Source: Pseudomonadota bacterium (GTDB lineage Bacteria; Pseudomonadota; Gammaproteobacteria; Burkholderiales; Burkholderiaceae_C). Taken from it: DNA of 59,353 bases. Of this stretch, positions 58,939 to 59,353 are shown in pieces. The stretch spans positions 1 to 59,353 of the forward strand of contig JAJZWA010000017.1 of the NCBI GenBank assembly GCA_021846965.1, given 5' to 3'. The position numbers and the translations under genes are program-made. The notes beneath the pieces are model-generated. The model made no database searches. It saw nothing but the letters and a program-made list of their open reading frames with translations, and was not told where the DNA came from. Each line of letters begins with the position of its first letter. Position 1 is the first letter of the stretch.

Positions 58939-59353
58939 ATGCTTGGACTGACTCTGCGTGAAGAATTCCGGGGCAAGCGCCTCAAAGGCACAGCCATTGA
59001 GCTCTCCAACGACCAGCACACGGGTGCGACGCAGATTGCGGCCCAGCAGTTCTTGGAGATTACCTATCCGACGCGCGATCTGCTGAAGGGCATCGAGGCG
59101 GTCGGCCCCGACCAAGGTCGGCCTGTTGTCGTGATCGGTGAGCGCGGTCTTGGTAAGTCGCACTTGATGGCTGCGCTCTATCACGCTGTGACCGATCCCG
59201 CCTCGACTAGAGCCTGGCTCGCCGCATGGGCGACAACGCTGTCTGATCCCGGAATGGGAAAAATTGCACTTCGCGACGGGATGCACGTGATCGGCGAGAG
59301 CCTCCACCGCCATCGCTACAAATTCCTGTGGGATGTACTTTTCGACAACCACC
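58939..59353 (+). CDS. DUF499-like P-loop ATPase (partial, N-terminus only)
   Basis: The first 138 codons of a gene that runs off the right edge. It starts MLGLTLREEFRGKRLKGTAIE, then QQFLEITYPTRDLLKGIEAVGPDQG, and carries Walker A GERGLGKSH near residue 71. This order matches, from memory, the N-terminus of DUF499 family AAA-type ATPases, very large proteins usually encoded beside DUF1156 methylase-like and other genes in anti-phage modules. An AAGGA ribosome site abuts the ATG at 58939, with GGGGAG 14 bp upstream. Only the N-terminus is visible, so the family call is provisional. Confidence 0.68.
   Translation, partial: MLGLTLREEFRGKRLKGTAIELSNDQHTGATQIAAQQFLEITYPTRDLLKGIEAVGPDQGRPVVVIGERGLGKSHLMAALYHAVTDPASTRAWLAAWATTLSDPGMGKIALRDGMHVIGESLHRHRYKFLWDVLFDNH

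Overview
The window is a very GC-rich bacterial chromosome segment, dense with short intergenic gaps and start/stop overlaps. Its gene content and order point to a Burkholderiales-type betaproteobacterium: cysS-alkA-accA-tilS-lysC on one strand, a TPR-ppiA-ppiB-lpxH run facing cysE-trmJ, then suhB, mutS, pyrG-kdsA-eno-ftsB, plus a QseB/QseC-like pair. This assignment is by synteny and family recognition only; no genus is claimed. No tRNA, rRNA or CRISPR array was found.

Layout. 1-118: tail of an ISL3-type transposase. 152-14307: housekeeping genes for cell wall (murB), phospholipid synthesis (plsY), a nucleotide phosphatase, a YciO protein, a site-2 protease-like membrane protein, PagL, trpS, a DedA protein, a cold-shock protein, ribF-ileS-lspA, a DUF2189 membrane protein and a quinone reductase. 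14433-16420: two-component pair. 16456-21857 (minus strand): lysC, tilS, accA, alkA, cysS. 22088-28947: remains of a type VI secretion locus (tssB, tssC, hcp, tssE, 5' part of tssF, 3' part of tssM). The last two are joined out of frame, so the locus looks deleted and dead as it stands. 28979-34202: TPR protein, two cyclophilins, lpxH, cysE, trmJ, suhB.

34203-42373 is an accessory stretch. It holds a stand-alone BTAD/SARP-like regulator with a recognisable promoter, a two-gene operon of very small proteins (one DUF3563-like), a 1-Cys peroxiredoxin and a complete four-gene chaperone-usher fimbrial operon. From 42374 the core returns: mutS, an alpha/beta hydrolase, pyrG, kdsA, eno, ftsB, hslO, a gamma carbonic anhydrase-like protein, the coupled N-degron transferases aat and bpt, an IclR regulator, a PBP7-type endopeptidase with a striking basic pentapeptide-repeat linker, a small lipoprotein, a small unknown protein and a Sir2 family protein.

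At about 57.5-57.6 kb the character changes. A minus-strand intrinsic terminator is preceded by a short tract that looks like the 3' end of a tRNA with no tRNA attached, followed by AT-rich, gene-poor DNA, a small three-helix membrane protein and the first 138 codons of a P-loop ATPase resembling the DUF499 family that occurs in anti-phage modules. I read this as the edge of an integrated genomic island with defence content continuing past the window. The most notable items are this island edge, the tssF/tssM deletion scar and the repeat linker in the PBP7 homologue.
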